From assembly GCA_902617825.1 (NCBI GenBank), contig CACMYE010000008.1, positions 1 through 39,137 on the forward strand: a stretch of DNA of 39,137 nt, given 5' to 3'. Position numbers and translations under genes: made by a program. Each line of letters starts with the position of its first letter. Within the stretch, counting starts at the first letter, position 1. The notes beneath the pieces are model-generated. The model saw nothing but the letters and a program-made list of their open reading frames with translations, was not told the origin of the DNA and made no database searches. Shown here in pieces: positions 25,587-33,683 of this stretch. The stretch is from an uncultured Pelagibacteraceae bacterium. Its GTDB lineage: Bacteria; Pseudomonadota; Alphaproteobacteria; Pelagibacterales; Pelagibacteraceae.

Positions 25587-26618
25587 TTAACTAAAAGCTT
25601 CGACCCATGTTCCTTGTGTAGATGCTTTAGAATATTCAGTTGCACGACCTTCAAAAAAATTCATGTGTTCTACAGCATTTAACATAGTATCTAACCATCC
25701 TAATGGATTTTTTTGAACATCATAAATAGCCTCTAAACCTAACTGGTCTAGTCTTCTATTTGCAATAAATCTTATATAGTCCTTAACATCTCTTGCAGTT
25801 AAACCTTCCATTGGACCCATTTCAAAAGCTAAGTCAATAAAAGCATCTTCGTGCTCAATTATTGTTCTACAAGCTTCATAAATTTCTTTCTTCAACTTTG
25901 GTGTCCATATTTCAGGGTTTTCGTTAATGAATTCTTTAAAAATTCTTATCATAGAATTACAGTGAAGAGTTTCATCTCTGACTGACCAAGTAACAATCTG
26001 ACCCATACCTTTCATCTTGTTATGTCTTGGAAAGTTTAACAAGATCGCAAAACTTGCAAATAACTGAAGACCTTCAGTGAATGCACTAAATACAGCAACC
26101 GTTTTAGCAATATCTTCTTTTGAATTTACATTAAAGTTTTGCATGTAATCATATTTGTCTTTCATTTCTTTATACTTCATGAAGGCAGAGTATTCAGACT
26201 CTGGCATTCCAATAGTATCCAGAAGATGTGAGTAAGCAGCCACATGAACAGTTTCCATTGAAGCAAAAGCAGTCATCATCATTAAAACTTCAGTTGGTTT
26301 AAAAACTGTTGTGTAATGTCTCAAGTAACAATTATTTACCTCAACATCAGCTTGAGTAAAAAATCTAAAAATTTGTGTTAATAAATTTTTTTCTGATTGT
26401 GATAAGTTTTTTTGCCAATCTCTTACATCGTCTCCTAAAGGAACCTCTTCTGGTAACCAATGAATTCTTTGTTGAGTTAGCCAAGCATCATAACACCAAG
26501 GATATCTGAACGGTTTATAAACAGGATTCTCCACTAGTAATCCCATTTTTTTTGGTTGAATAATTTCTTTCTTTTCTGGTTGAATAATTTCTGAATTAAT
26601 TTTTTCTGCTACTGACAT
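25587..26618 (-). CDS. nrdB: Class Ia ribonucleotide reductase, small (radical) subunit
   Basis: 343 residues from ATG 26618. This start is chosen over an in-frame GTG nine bases upstream because GAGGAG ends eight bases before the ATG; that ribosome-binding site is itself encoded by the Glu-Glu pair near the NrdA C-terminus. Di-iron ligands are Asp91, Glu122, His125, Glu182, Glu216 and His219, and the radical tyrosine is Tyr129 in E-T-V-H-V-A-A-Y, so this is the tyrosyl-radical class rather than the Tyr-less class Ic. The N-terminus carries an eight-residue tandem repeat and no ATP-cone. It overlaps nrdA by ten bases. Confidence 0.95.
   Translation of the reverse strand: MSVAEKINSEIIQPEKKEIIQPKKMGLLVENPVYKPFRYPWCYDAWLTQQRIHWLPEEVPLGDDVRDWQKNLSQSEKNLLTQIFRFFTQADVEVNNCYLRHYTTVFKPTEVLMMMTAFASMETVHVAAYSHLLDTIGMPESEYSAFMKYKEMKDKYDYMQNFNVNSKEDIAKTVAVFSAFTEGLQLFASFAILLNFPRHNKMKGMGQIVTWSVRDETLHCNSMIRIFKEFINENPEIWTPKLKKEIYEACRTIIEHEDAFIDLAFEMGPMEGLTARDVKDYIRFIANRRLDQLGLEAIYDVQKNPLGWLDTMLNAVEHMNFFEGRATEYSKASTQGTWVEAFS
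26554..26592 (-). repeat. 24-bp tandem duplication in the nrdB N-terminus
   Basis: The 15-base string GGTTGAATAATTTCT occurs at 26554-26568 and 26578-26592, exactly 24 bp apart, giving the protein repeat E-I-I-Q-P-E-K-K / E-I-I-Q-P-K-K-M. Being a multiple of three, it keeps the frame and lies in a likely flexible N-terminal tail. Confidence 0.8.
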
Positions 26619-28546
26619 GATAGGCACTCCTCGTATTCTGTTTCTTCAGTTTTGGTTGATTTATTTTTATAAACGTTCGCCAAAATATCAGTAGATTTTG
26701 CATCATTGATATTTTCAGCTCTTTGAATTGATTTTGATCTACAGTAATAAAGGCTCTTTAAACCTTTTTTCCAAGCATCAAAATGAATTTTATGAAGTTC
26801 TCTTTTATGTACATCAGCAGGTAAAAATAAATTTACTGATTGAGCTTGTGATATAAATGGAGTTCTGTCACCACTTAACTCAATAATCCAATTTTGGTTA
26901 AGCTCAAATGCTGTCTTAAATACATCTTTCTCTAATTCAGTTAAAAAATTTAAATGTGATATAGAGCCTTGATTTGTTGTTATACTTGACCAGGTTTCAT
27001 CATCATTTTTTCCATGGTTCTCTAATATTTCCTCTAAATATCTATTTTTAACGTTAAATGAGCCTGACAAAGTCTTGTGAGTGTAGCTGTTAGCTGCAAT
27101 AGGTTCTACTCCTGGTGATGCACCGCCACAAATAATAGAAATCGAAGCTGTTGGTGCTATTGCAGTTTTATTTGAGAATCTCTCTTGATATCCATACTCT
27201 GCAGCATCAGGACATGCGCCTCTTTCTTCTGCTAAATCTTTAGATGCCTGATTTACTTTAGCATCTATATCCTTAAATATTTTTTTGTTCCATGACTTGG
27301 CCATTACAGACTCTAGAGGAATTCTATTTTTTTGCAGAAATGAATGAAAACCCATAACACCTAATCCAACACTTCGCTCTCTTTCAGCTGAGTACTTTGC
27401 GTCTTTAAATTGTTCAGGAGCTTTGTTAATAAAGTCAGATAAAACATTGTCTAAAAATCTCATAACATCATTAATCATGTTAGGATCATCTTTCCATTCA
27501 TCATATTTTTCTAAATTTAAAGATGATAAACAACAAACTGCTGTTCTATCTCTGCCATCTTTATCTATTCCTGTTGGTAGAGTAATTTCACTGCATAAGT
27601 TAGATGTTTTTACTGTGAGATTAGCTAATTTATGATGTTGTGGTATTTGTCTATTAACAGTATCAATATAAATTATGTATGGTTCACCAGTTTCTATTCT
27701 GGCAGTTAATAATCTTATCCATAGATTCCTCGCAGAAATAGTTTGTTGAACTGTTCCGTCTGCAGGACTTTTTAATGCCCATTGTTCGTCTGTTTCTACG
27801 GCTCTCATGAATGCATCTGAAACTAAAACACCGTGATGTAAATTTAACGCTTTTCTATTTGGATCACCACCTGTTGGTCTTCTCATTTCTATGAATTCTT
27901 CTATTTCTGGGTGATCAACTGGAAGATAACAAGCAGCTGAACCTCTTCTTAAAGAACCTTGGCTAATTGCCATAGTTAATGAGTCCATTACTTTAATAAA
28001 TGGAATTATCCCTGAAGTCTTTCCAACTTTGCCAATTTTTTCACCAATAGATCTTAGATTGCCCCAATAACTTCCAATACCACCACCTTTAGCAGCAAGC
28101 CAAACATTTTCACTCCATAAATTTAAAATGCCACCTAAACTATCCGATGCCTCATTTAAAAAACAGGAAATTGGCAATCCTCTTTTGGTTCCACCATTTG
28201 ATAAAACTGGAGTTGCAGGCATAAACCAAAGGTTACTTATATAATTATAAATTCTTTGAGCATGAAGATTGTCATCAGCATATGAACTTGCAACTCTAGC
28301 AAATAAATCTTGGAATGATTCGTTGTGACCAAGATACCTGTCTTTCAGAGTCGCTTTACCAAAGTCAGTTAAATTTGCATCTTTTGAACGATCAATTTTA
28401 ATAATGATGCCCTTGTCATTTTGAAATAGTTCTGTTTCGTTGTTTAGTGAAAAAAGATCAGGTCTTTTATCCTTTGAAACTTCATTATCTTGAGGGGTAT
28501 ATTCAGAGACAGCTTTCTTTAGGGCCTGCGATAAAATTTTGTTCAT
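26609..28546 (-). CDS. nrdA: Class I ribonucleotide reductase, large (catalytic) subunit
   Basis: 645 residues from ATG 28546; a TTG 36 bases upstream is in frame but would add a non-conserved tail. Catalytic residues are Cys128 (P-I-S-C-F-L), Asn316/Cys318/Glu320 (N-L-C-S-E-I), Cys338 (V-C-C-L-S-S) and the radical-transfer tyrosine pair in L-Y-Y-C-R-S. The C-terminal redox tail ends C-L-S-C-Q. The roughly 90-residue N-terminal ATP-cone of E. coli NrdA (761 residues) is missing, so dATP feedback inhibition is probably absent. It reduces ribonucleoside diphosphates to deoxy forms for DNA synthesis. The upstream region holds a good promoter overlapped by an SOS box. Confidence 0.95.
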   Translation of the reverse strand: MNKILSQALKKAVSEYTPQDNEVSKDKRPDLFSLNNETELFQNDKGIIIKIDRSKDANLTDFGKATLKDRYLGHNESFQDLFARVASSYADDNLHAQRIYNYISNLWFMPATPVLSNGGTKRGLPISCFLNEASDSLGGILNLWSENVWLAAKGGGIGSYWGNLRSIGEKIGKVGKTSGIIPFIKVMDSLTMAISQGSLRRGSAACYLPVDHPEIEEFIEMRRPTGGDPNRKALNLHHGVLVSDAFMRAVETDEQWALKSPADGTVQQTISARNLWIRLLTARIETGEPYIIYIDTVNRQIPQHHKLANLTVKTSNLCSEITLPTGIDKDGRDRTAVCCLSSLNLEKYDEWKDDPNMINDVMRFLDNVLSDFINKAPEQFKDAKYSAERERSVGLGVMGFHSFLQKNRIPLESVMAKSWNKKIFKDIDAKVNQASKDLAEERGACPDAAEYGYQERFSNKTAIAPTASISIICGGASPGVEPIAANSYTHKTLSGSFNVKNRYLEEILENHGKNDDETWSSITTNQGSISHLNFLTELEKDVFKTAFELNQNWIIELSGDRTPFISQAQSVNLFLPADVHKRELHKIHFDAWKKGLKSLYYCRSKSIQRAENINDAKSTDILANVYKNKSTKTEETEYEECLSCQ

Positions 28547-28635
28547 AAATCTTGTTATATTTAGTTTATTTAACGAAAACAACTACATGTTGTAGGCGTT
28601 TTGACTTAATATACTATATAATCAGTAAATCAATA

Positions 28636-28650
28636 GAACATTTATAGAAC
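28636..28650. promoter_or_regulatory. LexA-type SOS operator (GAAC-N7-GAAC) in front of nrdA
   Basis: GAAC (28636-28639), seven bases, GAAC (28647-28650); on the minus strand GTTC-TATAAAT-GTTC. It lies in a larger 9-bp direct repeat, ATAGAACAT at 28633-28641 and 28644-28652, 11 bp apart, one helical turn. This matches the directly repeated LexA box described for alphaproteobacteria (GTTC-N7-GTTC). The seven-base spacer contains the nrdA -10 element, so a bound repressor would block RNA polymerase. Match seen; regulation inferred. Confidence 0.72.
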
Positions 28651-28669
28651 ATGATAAATTATATATCAA
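28641..28669 (-). promoter_or_regulatory. Sigma70-type promoter of nrdAB
   Basis: Minus strand: TTGATA (28669-28664), 17-bp spacer, TATAAA (28646-28641). The start site would be near 28634, giving a leader of about 88 bases before the nrdA ATG. The leader holds a short inverted repeat, ACAAC/GTTGT at 28580-28594. A TATAAT at 28663-28658 on the same strand is an alternative but lacks a -35 box. Confidence 0.65.
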
Positions 28670-28725
28670 CAAAAAAAATTAAAAAATTGGAGATAATTAA
28701 CATAAAAGAGATAAAAAATTAAGTA

Positions 28726-30180
28726 ATGACACAAAATATCAAAATTGATCCCTATGGTTTTAGAGAATATGACGCGCGATGGTTGTACGAAGAAAGCATA
28801 AATAAAGCAGGGATAGAGAATCTTGGAAAAGGTTTAGGAACTCAGATAATTAATCATACCAAAAAAGATAATCCCACAGTTATAGTTGGACACGACTATC
28901 GTTCTTATAGTGAGGAAATAAAAAAAGCTTTAAAAAAGGGTTTGATATCGACTGGATGCAATATTGAAGATGTTGGATTGTCGTTATCTCCAATGGTTTA
29001 TTTTGCACAATTTAATTTAAATTCTGATGCTGTTGCCATGGTAACTGCAAGTCATAATGAAAATGGATGGACTGGTGTTAAAATGGGTATCAAGAAAGGA
29101 TTAACTCATGCACCTGACGAGATGAAAGAGCTAAAAGAAATAACATTAAATGAAAATTTTATATTAGGCCAGGGAAGTGAAAAACAAATTAAAAATTTTC
29201 AGCAGGTTTACAAAGAAGATTTAATCAAAAATAATAAAATTAATAAAAAAATAAAAGCAGTTGTTGCATGTGGTAACGGAACTGCAGGTATATTCGCTCC
29301 AGATATTTTAAGAGGTATAGGGTGTGAGGTAATCGAACTTGATTGTAATCTAGACTGGACATTTCCAAAATATAATCCTAATCCTGAGGATTTAAAGATG
29401 CTTCATGAGATAGCAAAATCTGTAAGAGATAATAATGCAGATATAGGGTTTGGTTTTGATGGAGATGGTGACAGAGTTGGAGTAATTGATAATAAGGGTA
29501 ACGAAATATTTTCCGATAAAATTGGTTTATTAATTGCTAGAAATTTATCTACAAAACATCAGAATTCAAAGTTTGTGGTAGATGTTAAGTCTACAGGTTT
29601 GTACTCAAAAGATAAGGTATTACTAAAAAATAAATGTAATACAATTTATTGGAAAACAGGTCATTCACATATTAAAAGAAAAGTTAACTCAGAAAAAGCT
29701 TTAGCTGGCTTTGAAAAAAGTGGACATTTCTTTTTTAATCAACCATTAGGTTATGGATATGATGATGGCATTAATTCTGCAATTCAAGTATGTCATTTAT
29801 TAAATAATCAAAATAAAGAAATGAATGAAATTATTAACGAACTACCTATCACTTATCAATCACCTACCATGGCCCCTTTTTGTAAAGATGAAGAAAAATA
29901 TCAAGTGGTTGAAGCATTAGTGAAACAAGTTGAGAAAGTCAAAGATGAAAAAATAAAAATTGATAATCAAGTCATAACAGAGATTTTAACAGTCAATGGA
30001 ATCAGATTTTCTTTTGAAGATGGTTCGTGGGGTTTAATCAGGGCCTCATCTAATAAACCATCTTTAGTTGTTGTTACTGAAAGTCCAACTTCAGATGAAA
30101 GAAAGAAAGAAATCTTTAATTTTATTGATGATTTACTCCAAAAAACTGGAAAAATTGGTGATTATGACCAAAAAATCTAA
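28726..30180 (+). CDS. Phosphomannomutase/phosphoglucomutase (AlgC-like)
   Basis: 484 residues of the alpha-D-phosphohexomutase superfamily. The phosphoserine loop is T-A-S-H-N-E-N-G-W-T-G with Ser109; the Mg-binding loop is F-D-G-D-G-D-R (Asp245, 247, 249); the sugar-binding loop G-F-E-K-S-G-H follows near residue 328, and the C-terminal phosphate-binding domain has R-A-S-S-N-K-P. The G-F-E-K-S-G-H form with Glu and Ser is typical of enzymes acting on mannose/glucose phosphates rather than the glucosamine-specific GlmM. It would feed GDP-mannose or UDP-glucose synthesis. It is divergent from nrdA across a 179-bp gap and followed by a terminator. Confidence 0.88.
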   Translation: MTQNIKIDPYGFREYDARWLYEESINKAGIENLGKGLGTQIINHTKKDNPTVIVGHDYRSYSEEIKKALKKGLISTGCNIEDVGLSLSPMVYFAQFNLNSDAVAMVTASHNENGWTGVKMGIKKGLTHAPDEMKELKEITLNENFILGQGSEKQIKNFQQVYKEDLIKNNKINKKIKAVVACGNGTAGIFAPDILRGIGCEVIELDCNLDWTFPKYNPNPEDLKMLHEIAKSVRDNNADIGFGFDGDGDRVGVIDNKGNEIFSDKIGLLIARNLSTKHQNSKFVVDVKSTGLYSKDKVLLKNKCNTIYWKTGHSHIKRKVNSEKALAGFEKSGHFFFNQPLGYGYDDGINSAIQVCHLLNNQNKEMNEIINELPITYQSPTMAPFCKDEEKYQVVEALVKQVEKVKDEKIKIDNQVITEILTVNGIRFSFEDGSWGLIRASSNKPSLVVVTESPTSDERKKEIFNFIDDLLQKTGKIGDYDQKI

Positions 30181-30251
30181 AGGTTAATAAACGTCATTTT
30201 CAACCAATAAGTGTTCATAAAATTTAAAAGAATCGTTTATTTTGGCTGTGT

Positions 30252-30289
30252 GAGGTGATGGAGGGAGACTGAAATCACCTCTTTTTTTT
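30252..30289 (+). terminator. Rho-independent terminator after the phosphohexomutase gene
   Basis: An 8-bp stem GAGGTGAT (30252-30259)/ATCACCTC (30274-30281) with a 14-base purine-rich loop is followed at once by eight T (30282-30289). It sits 72 bp after the mutase stop in a 149-bp gap. Nothing else recognisable is seen in that gap, although the large loop and long 3' UTR would also fit a small RNA end. Confidence 0.75.
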
Positions 30290-30329
30290 GCTAGATTTAT
30301 AAAATCTATTATTCCTATATAAATGATTA

Positions 30330-30530
30330 ATGGCAGATAAAAAAATAAGATCAGTTGCAAAAACTTTTTCTTGGAGACTTTTTATTTTTATTTATTGGGT
30401 GATATTTGGCTACATTTATACAGGCACCTTTGTGGGAGCTGGAATACTAGGAGTCGGATCAATTATTCCACTTTTTTTCTATTACTTACACGAAAGAATT
30501 TGGAACAAAGTTAAATGGGGCACCAATTAA
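30330..30530 (+). CDS. DUF2061 small membrane protein
   Basis: 66 residues. R-S-V-A-K-T-F-S-W-R near the N-terminus and the closing Y-Y-L-H-E-R-I-W-N-K-V-K-W-G are the conserved ends of DUF2061 proteins, with two membrane helices between them (about 15-30 and 33-51). The function of the family is unknown. Its stop TAA (30528-30530) overlaps the stop of the convergent malonyl-CoA decarboxylase gene (30527-30529) by two bases. It is separated from the mutase gene by a terminator, so it should have its own promoter, but none is clear. Confidence 0.85.
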   Translation: MADKKIRSVAKTFSWRLFIFIYWVIFGYIYTGTFVGAGILGVGSIIPLFFYYLHERIWNKVKWGTN

Positions 30531-31840
30531 ATAAACCTTTTGAGTTTATCTGAGATTATTACTTTTTTATTATTGATATAATCTTCATGATTTTTTTCAA
30601 TATTCTTAAGCTCATAAAGATAATTAACCATAACACCAAATGATCTATTAAAACCAACTTCAGATACATTTGCATTTATATTAATATCTTCGATTGTAGC
30701 TCCGTTGCCTAAATGAAATCTTGTTACATCGTTAATGGGCAATTGCTTGTGATTTTTTTCATTTATTAAATAATGAGCTACTAATTTTAAAATAGCATCT
30801 TTATTTGAAACAATTCTAGTATCTCCTACTTTTAAATCTGAAGATTTTAAAAAAGAAATATTTTCTAAAGGCGTATTACCTAAAATATTTTTAATTTTAT
30901 TATCTTTTAAATATGAAAACCAATCTCTAAATCCTGGTATAGGTGATAATGTTCCGAATTTTTTAATATTAGGTAATTCTTCCTGAATTTCATAAACTAC
31001 TCTTTTTATTAAAAAGTTTCCCAACGTTACTCTCGACAAACCATCTTGGCAGTTACTGATTGAATAAAAAGTTGCAGTATCAAGATTTTTACCTCCAACA
31101 GTATGTGGTTTTGTAATTTCTTGAATTGATTTACTTAAACCATTAGTAAGTGCTACTTCAACAAATATTATCGGTTCGTCTTCTAATGCAGGATGAAAAT
31201 AGGAAAAAAATCTTCTATCATCGCCTAGTCTTCTCTTAAGTTCGTCCATATCCTTAATCTTATGAACTCTTTCATATTTCATAATTTTTTCTAAAACAGC
31301 TGCTTTAGTATCCCAAGTAATTTTAGCCAATCTTAAAAATCCTGGATTAAACCAAGATTTAAATAATTCTCGTAAATCATTATCTAAAGGCTTTAGTTCT
31401 GGATTTTTTTCTAATACTTTCAATAAATCCTCTCTTAATGAAACTATCGTAGAAATACCATTTGGAGCCATATTCATTCTTCTAAACAATTCTCTTCTCT
31501 TTCCTTCAGAAACTATGAAGAGTTTAAATAAATTCTTGTCATTCTGTGTTTTTTGATAAATTTCTATGGCTTCTGATACCTTGGTGTGACTAGGTTTAAA
31601 TTTCTCATTAATTTTCTTAAAAAAGAACAATTTATTCTCGGGTGTAAGAGTTTGATAAAGATCTGTCACGTCTCTTGCAACTGTGATACCAAAAGCTGCA
31701 CCTTTGTTGGAAATTAAGTCATCACATAATGATAATATGGTTTCTAAATCATTTTTTTTAAGCTCTTTTTTCTTAAATAGCTTTTGACCAACATCAGCAA
31801 TAGATGAAATGATATCTTTTAATTTAAATATGTTTTTCAT
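30527..31840 (-). CDS. Malonyl-CoA decarboxylase
   Basis: 437 residues with the two-part layout of MCD: an N-terminal helical domain (about 1-170) and a C-terminal acetyltransferase-like catalytic domain. Family landmarks are R-R-F-F-S-Y-F-H-P-A-L-E-D-E-P-I-I-F-V-E-V-A-L, the T-L-S-P-I-P-G-F motif with the catalytic Ser, and R-F-H-L-G-N-G-A with the catalytic His. It converts malonyl-CoA to acetyl-CoA and CO2. It is the last gene of the TRAP-dusA-permease run, two bases behind the TauE-type gene. No malonyl-CoA synthetase (MatB) is in view, but a CoA-transferase lies divergent from the same cluster. Confidence 0.93.
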   Translation of the reverse strand: MKNIFKLKDIISSIADVGQKLFKKKELKKNDLETILSLCDDLISNKGAAFGITVARDVTDLYQTLTPENKLFFFKKINEKFKPSHTKVSEAIEIYQKTQNDKNLFKLFIVSEGKRRELFRRMNMAPNGISTIVSLREDLLKVLEKNPELKPLDNDLRELFKSWFNPGFLRLAKITWDTKAAVLEKIMKYERVHKIKDMDELKRRLGDDRRFFSYFHPALEDEPIIFVEVALTNGLSKSIQEITKPHTVGGKNLDTATFYSISNCQDGLSRVTLGNFLIKRVVYEIQEELPNIKKFGTLSPIPGFRDWFSYLKDNKIKNILGNTPLENISFLKSSDLKVGDTRIVSNKDAILKLVAHYLINEKNHKQLPINDVTRFHLGNGATIEDININANVSEVGFNRSFGVMVNYLYELKNIEKNHEDYINNKKVIISDKLKRFI

Positions 31841-31842
31841 AA

Positions 31843-32679
31843 TTAACTTATACTTAGATATTCAAAAAAGGATCTAATTGAAACAATTATTAAAAATGTC
31901 CCGAAAATTTTACTTAATAGGCTTTTATTAATTTTATACACTGACTTAGCACCTAGGCGTGCCATAAACATCGTCACAGGCACAAAAACAATAAAACCGA
32001 CCATGTTAATATATCCAATGCTATAAGGTGTGTTTACATTATCTATTATTTTTCCACCAGTTACCATCATAATTGTGCCACTTACTGCTATTAAAAAACC
32101 TATTGCTGCAGCTGTGCCAATTGATGTTCTAATATCGTAACCAAAAGTTCTCATAAATGGTACCATTAAAGATCCACCCCCAATGCCTAATGGTACTGAA
32201 ATTACACCTATTATAGTTCCAGAAATTTTTTTAACTATTTCTGATATTTTTTTTGGATTTTCTAAAAGGCTTTCTCTAAAAAAAATAAAAAATAATCCAA
32301 CCATAAAAGCAAAAATTGAAAAAAATAAAACTAATGCTGAAGTTTTTAAATTTACAGCTAAGAAAGTTCCTGCAACTACACCAATTAGTATAAATACTCC
32401 GAATGATTTTACCATTTTAAAATCTACTGCATTATGCTCCATATGAGTTCTGGTTGAAATAATAGAGGTTGGTATAATAATTGCTAAGGAGGTGCCTACT
32501 GATAAATGCATCCTAGTTAAAATATCAAATTCTAATACAGTAAATGCATAATAAAGAGCTGGCACCATCACAATTCCACCTCCCACACCCAAAAGACCTG
32601 CCATGAAACCAGCAACTGATGCAGCAATTCCTAATACAAACAGTAGATTTAAAATTTCATTTATATTTGAGATTTCCAT
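31843..32679 (-). CDS. TauE/SafE-family membrane transporter
   Basis: 278 residues with about eight membrane helices and the family's internal duplication: G-L-L-G-V-G-G-G-I-V-M-V-P near the N-terminus and G-I-G-G-G-S-L-M-V-P in the second half. TauE/SafE proteins are thought to export small anions such as sulfite, sulfoacetate or other organic acids. Its start shares one base with the dusA stop (TAATG), and the malonyl-CoA decarboxylase gene follows after two bases. The context suggests a role in anion balance for the imported substrate, but sequence alone gives neither substrate nor direction. Confidence 0.9.
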   Translation of the reverse strand: MEISNINEILNLLFVLGIAASVAGFMAGLLGVGGGIVMVPALYYAFTVLEFDILTRMHLSVGTSLAIIIPTSIISTRTHMEHNAVDFKMVKSFGVFILIGVVAGTFLAVNLKTSALVLFFSIFAFMVGLFFIFFRESLLENPKKISEIVKKISGTIIGVISVPLGIGGGSLMVPFMRTFGYDIRTSIGTAAAIGFLIAVSGTIMMVTGGKIIDNVNTPYSIGYINMVGFIVFVPVTMFMARLGAKSVYKINKSLLSKIFGTFLIIVSIRSFFEYLSIS

Positions 32680-33683
32680 TAAGAACTTGCTTGTATGGCT
32701 TTCTCATTATTTTGAACGATTGTCATAATATGTTTAGTTTTTTGAAAATCAGACTCTCTTGCCATTAAATTATCACTCAAATATCTTTTCCAATCTTTTG
32801 AACCTACTTGACCATGGTATAATCCAACAGTGTGTCTCATAATATGATTTACTTTAGTTCCAGACCTAACTTCTTTATCCACATACTCTAAAAGTTTCTT
32901 AACTATCTCCTCCCTAGTTGGATTATTATTAGTGTTAAATACCTCTTTTTCTATTTCAACTAAAGAATAGGGGTTTTGATAAATTGATCTTCCAATCATA
33001 ACTCCATCACAGAAATTTAAATGATGATTAATTTCACTTACCTTTGAAATACCTCCATTAATTATTATTTCAAGCTCAGGATTTTGTTTCTTTACTTCAT
33101 AAACCATTTCGTAATTTAACTTTGGAATATTAAGGTTTTGTTTCGGTGATAATCCTGTAAGCATTGCTTTTCGGGCATGTAAAATGAAAGTTTTAGTTCC
33201 TGCATCTCGCATTTTATGAATAAAATTATTCAAATAGTTAAAATCCTCAGTTTGATCAAATCCTATTCTTGTTTTAGCTGTCACTGGTATATTGCAAGAA
33301 TTTACCATTGAATTAATACACTCTGCAACAAGATCTGGTTCCTTCATCAAACAAGCTCCAAACATATTTTTTTGAACTTTCTTGCTTGGGCAACCTAAAT
33401 TAATATTAATTTCATCGTAGCCCATATCTTCTGCAATTTTTGCAACCTCTGATAATTCATCTTTGTTTGATCCTCCAACTTGTAATGCTAACGGTTTTTC
33501 TTCGGGACTATAAGATAGGATTTTTTTTCTATCCCCATGAATTGCAGACTTTGTTGCAACCATTTCAGTATAAAGCATTACATTCTTACTCATTAACCTT
33601 AAGAAAAAACGATCATGTCTATCTGTACAATCCATCATTGGTGCGACAGAGATTTTTCGATTAATTTTATTATCAGTATCCAA
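32679..33683 (-). CDS. dusA: tRNA-dihydrouridine(20/20a) synthase
   Basis: 334 residues. The FMN-binding TIM barrel starts S-V-A-P-M-M-D-C-T-D-R-H-D-R, the DusA-type form. N-L-G-C-P-S-K-K-V-Q-K carries the catalytic Cys, and K-T-R-I-G-F and N-G-G-I bind flavin and phosphate; the D-R-R-F-F-S-type C-terminal tRNA-binding part follows. The start is the TTG at 33683, 11 bases inside the end of dctM: the next in-frame Met codons lie inside the conserved P-M-M motif and are too late. It reduces uridines in the tRNA D-loop and seems to have been caught in the transporter operon without a metabolic link. Confidence 0.92.
   Translation of the reverse strand: MDTDNKINRKISVAPMMDCTDRHDRFFLRLMSKNVMLYTEMVATKSAIHGDRKKILSYSPEEKPLALQVGGSNKDELSEVAKIAEDMGYDEININLGCPSKKVQKNMFGACLMKEPDLVAECINSMVNSCNIPVTAKTRIGFDQTEDFNYLNNFIHKMRDAGTKTFILHARKAMLTGLSPKQNLNIPKLNYEMVYEVKKQNPELEIIINGGISKVSEINHHLNFCDGVMIGRSIYQNPYSLVEIEKEVFNTNNNPTREEIVKKLLEYVDKEVRSGTKVNHIMRHTVGLYHGQVGSKDWKRYLSDNLMARESDFQKTKHIMTIVQNNEKAIQASS

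Noticed and set aside
28547-28582. TTG start extending nrdA by 12 residues
   Set aside because: The extension has no family similarity and ATG 28546 gives a normal N-terminus; neither has a strong ribosome-binding site, so this stays slightly open.
28580-28620. Possible NrdR boxes (ACAAC-TACAT-GTTGT and an AT-rich ATATACTATAT stretch) in the nrdA leader
   Set aside because: They match the NrdR consensus poorly and their spacing (about 26 bp between centres) is not the usual integral number of turns.
28601-28622. TTGACT and TATAAT on the plus strand as a promoter for the phosphohexomutase gene
   Set aside because: The spacing is only 10 bp, too short for a sigma70 promoter.
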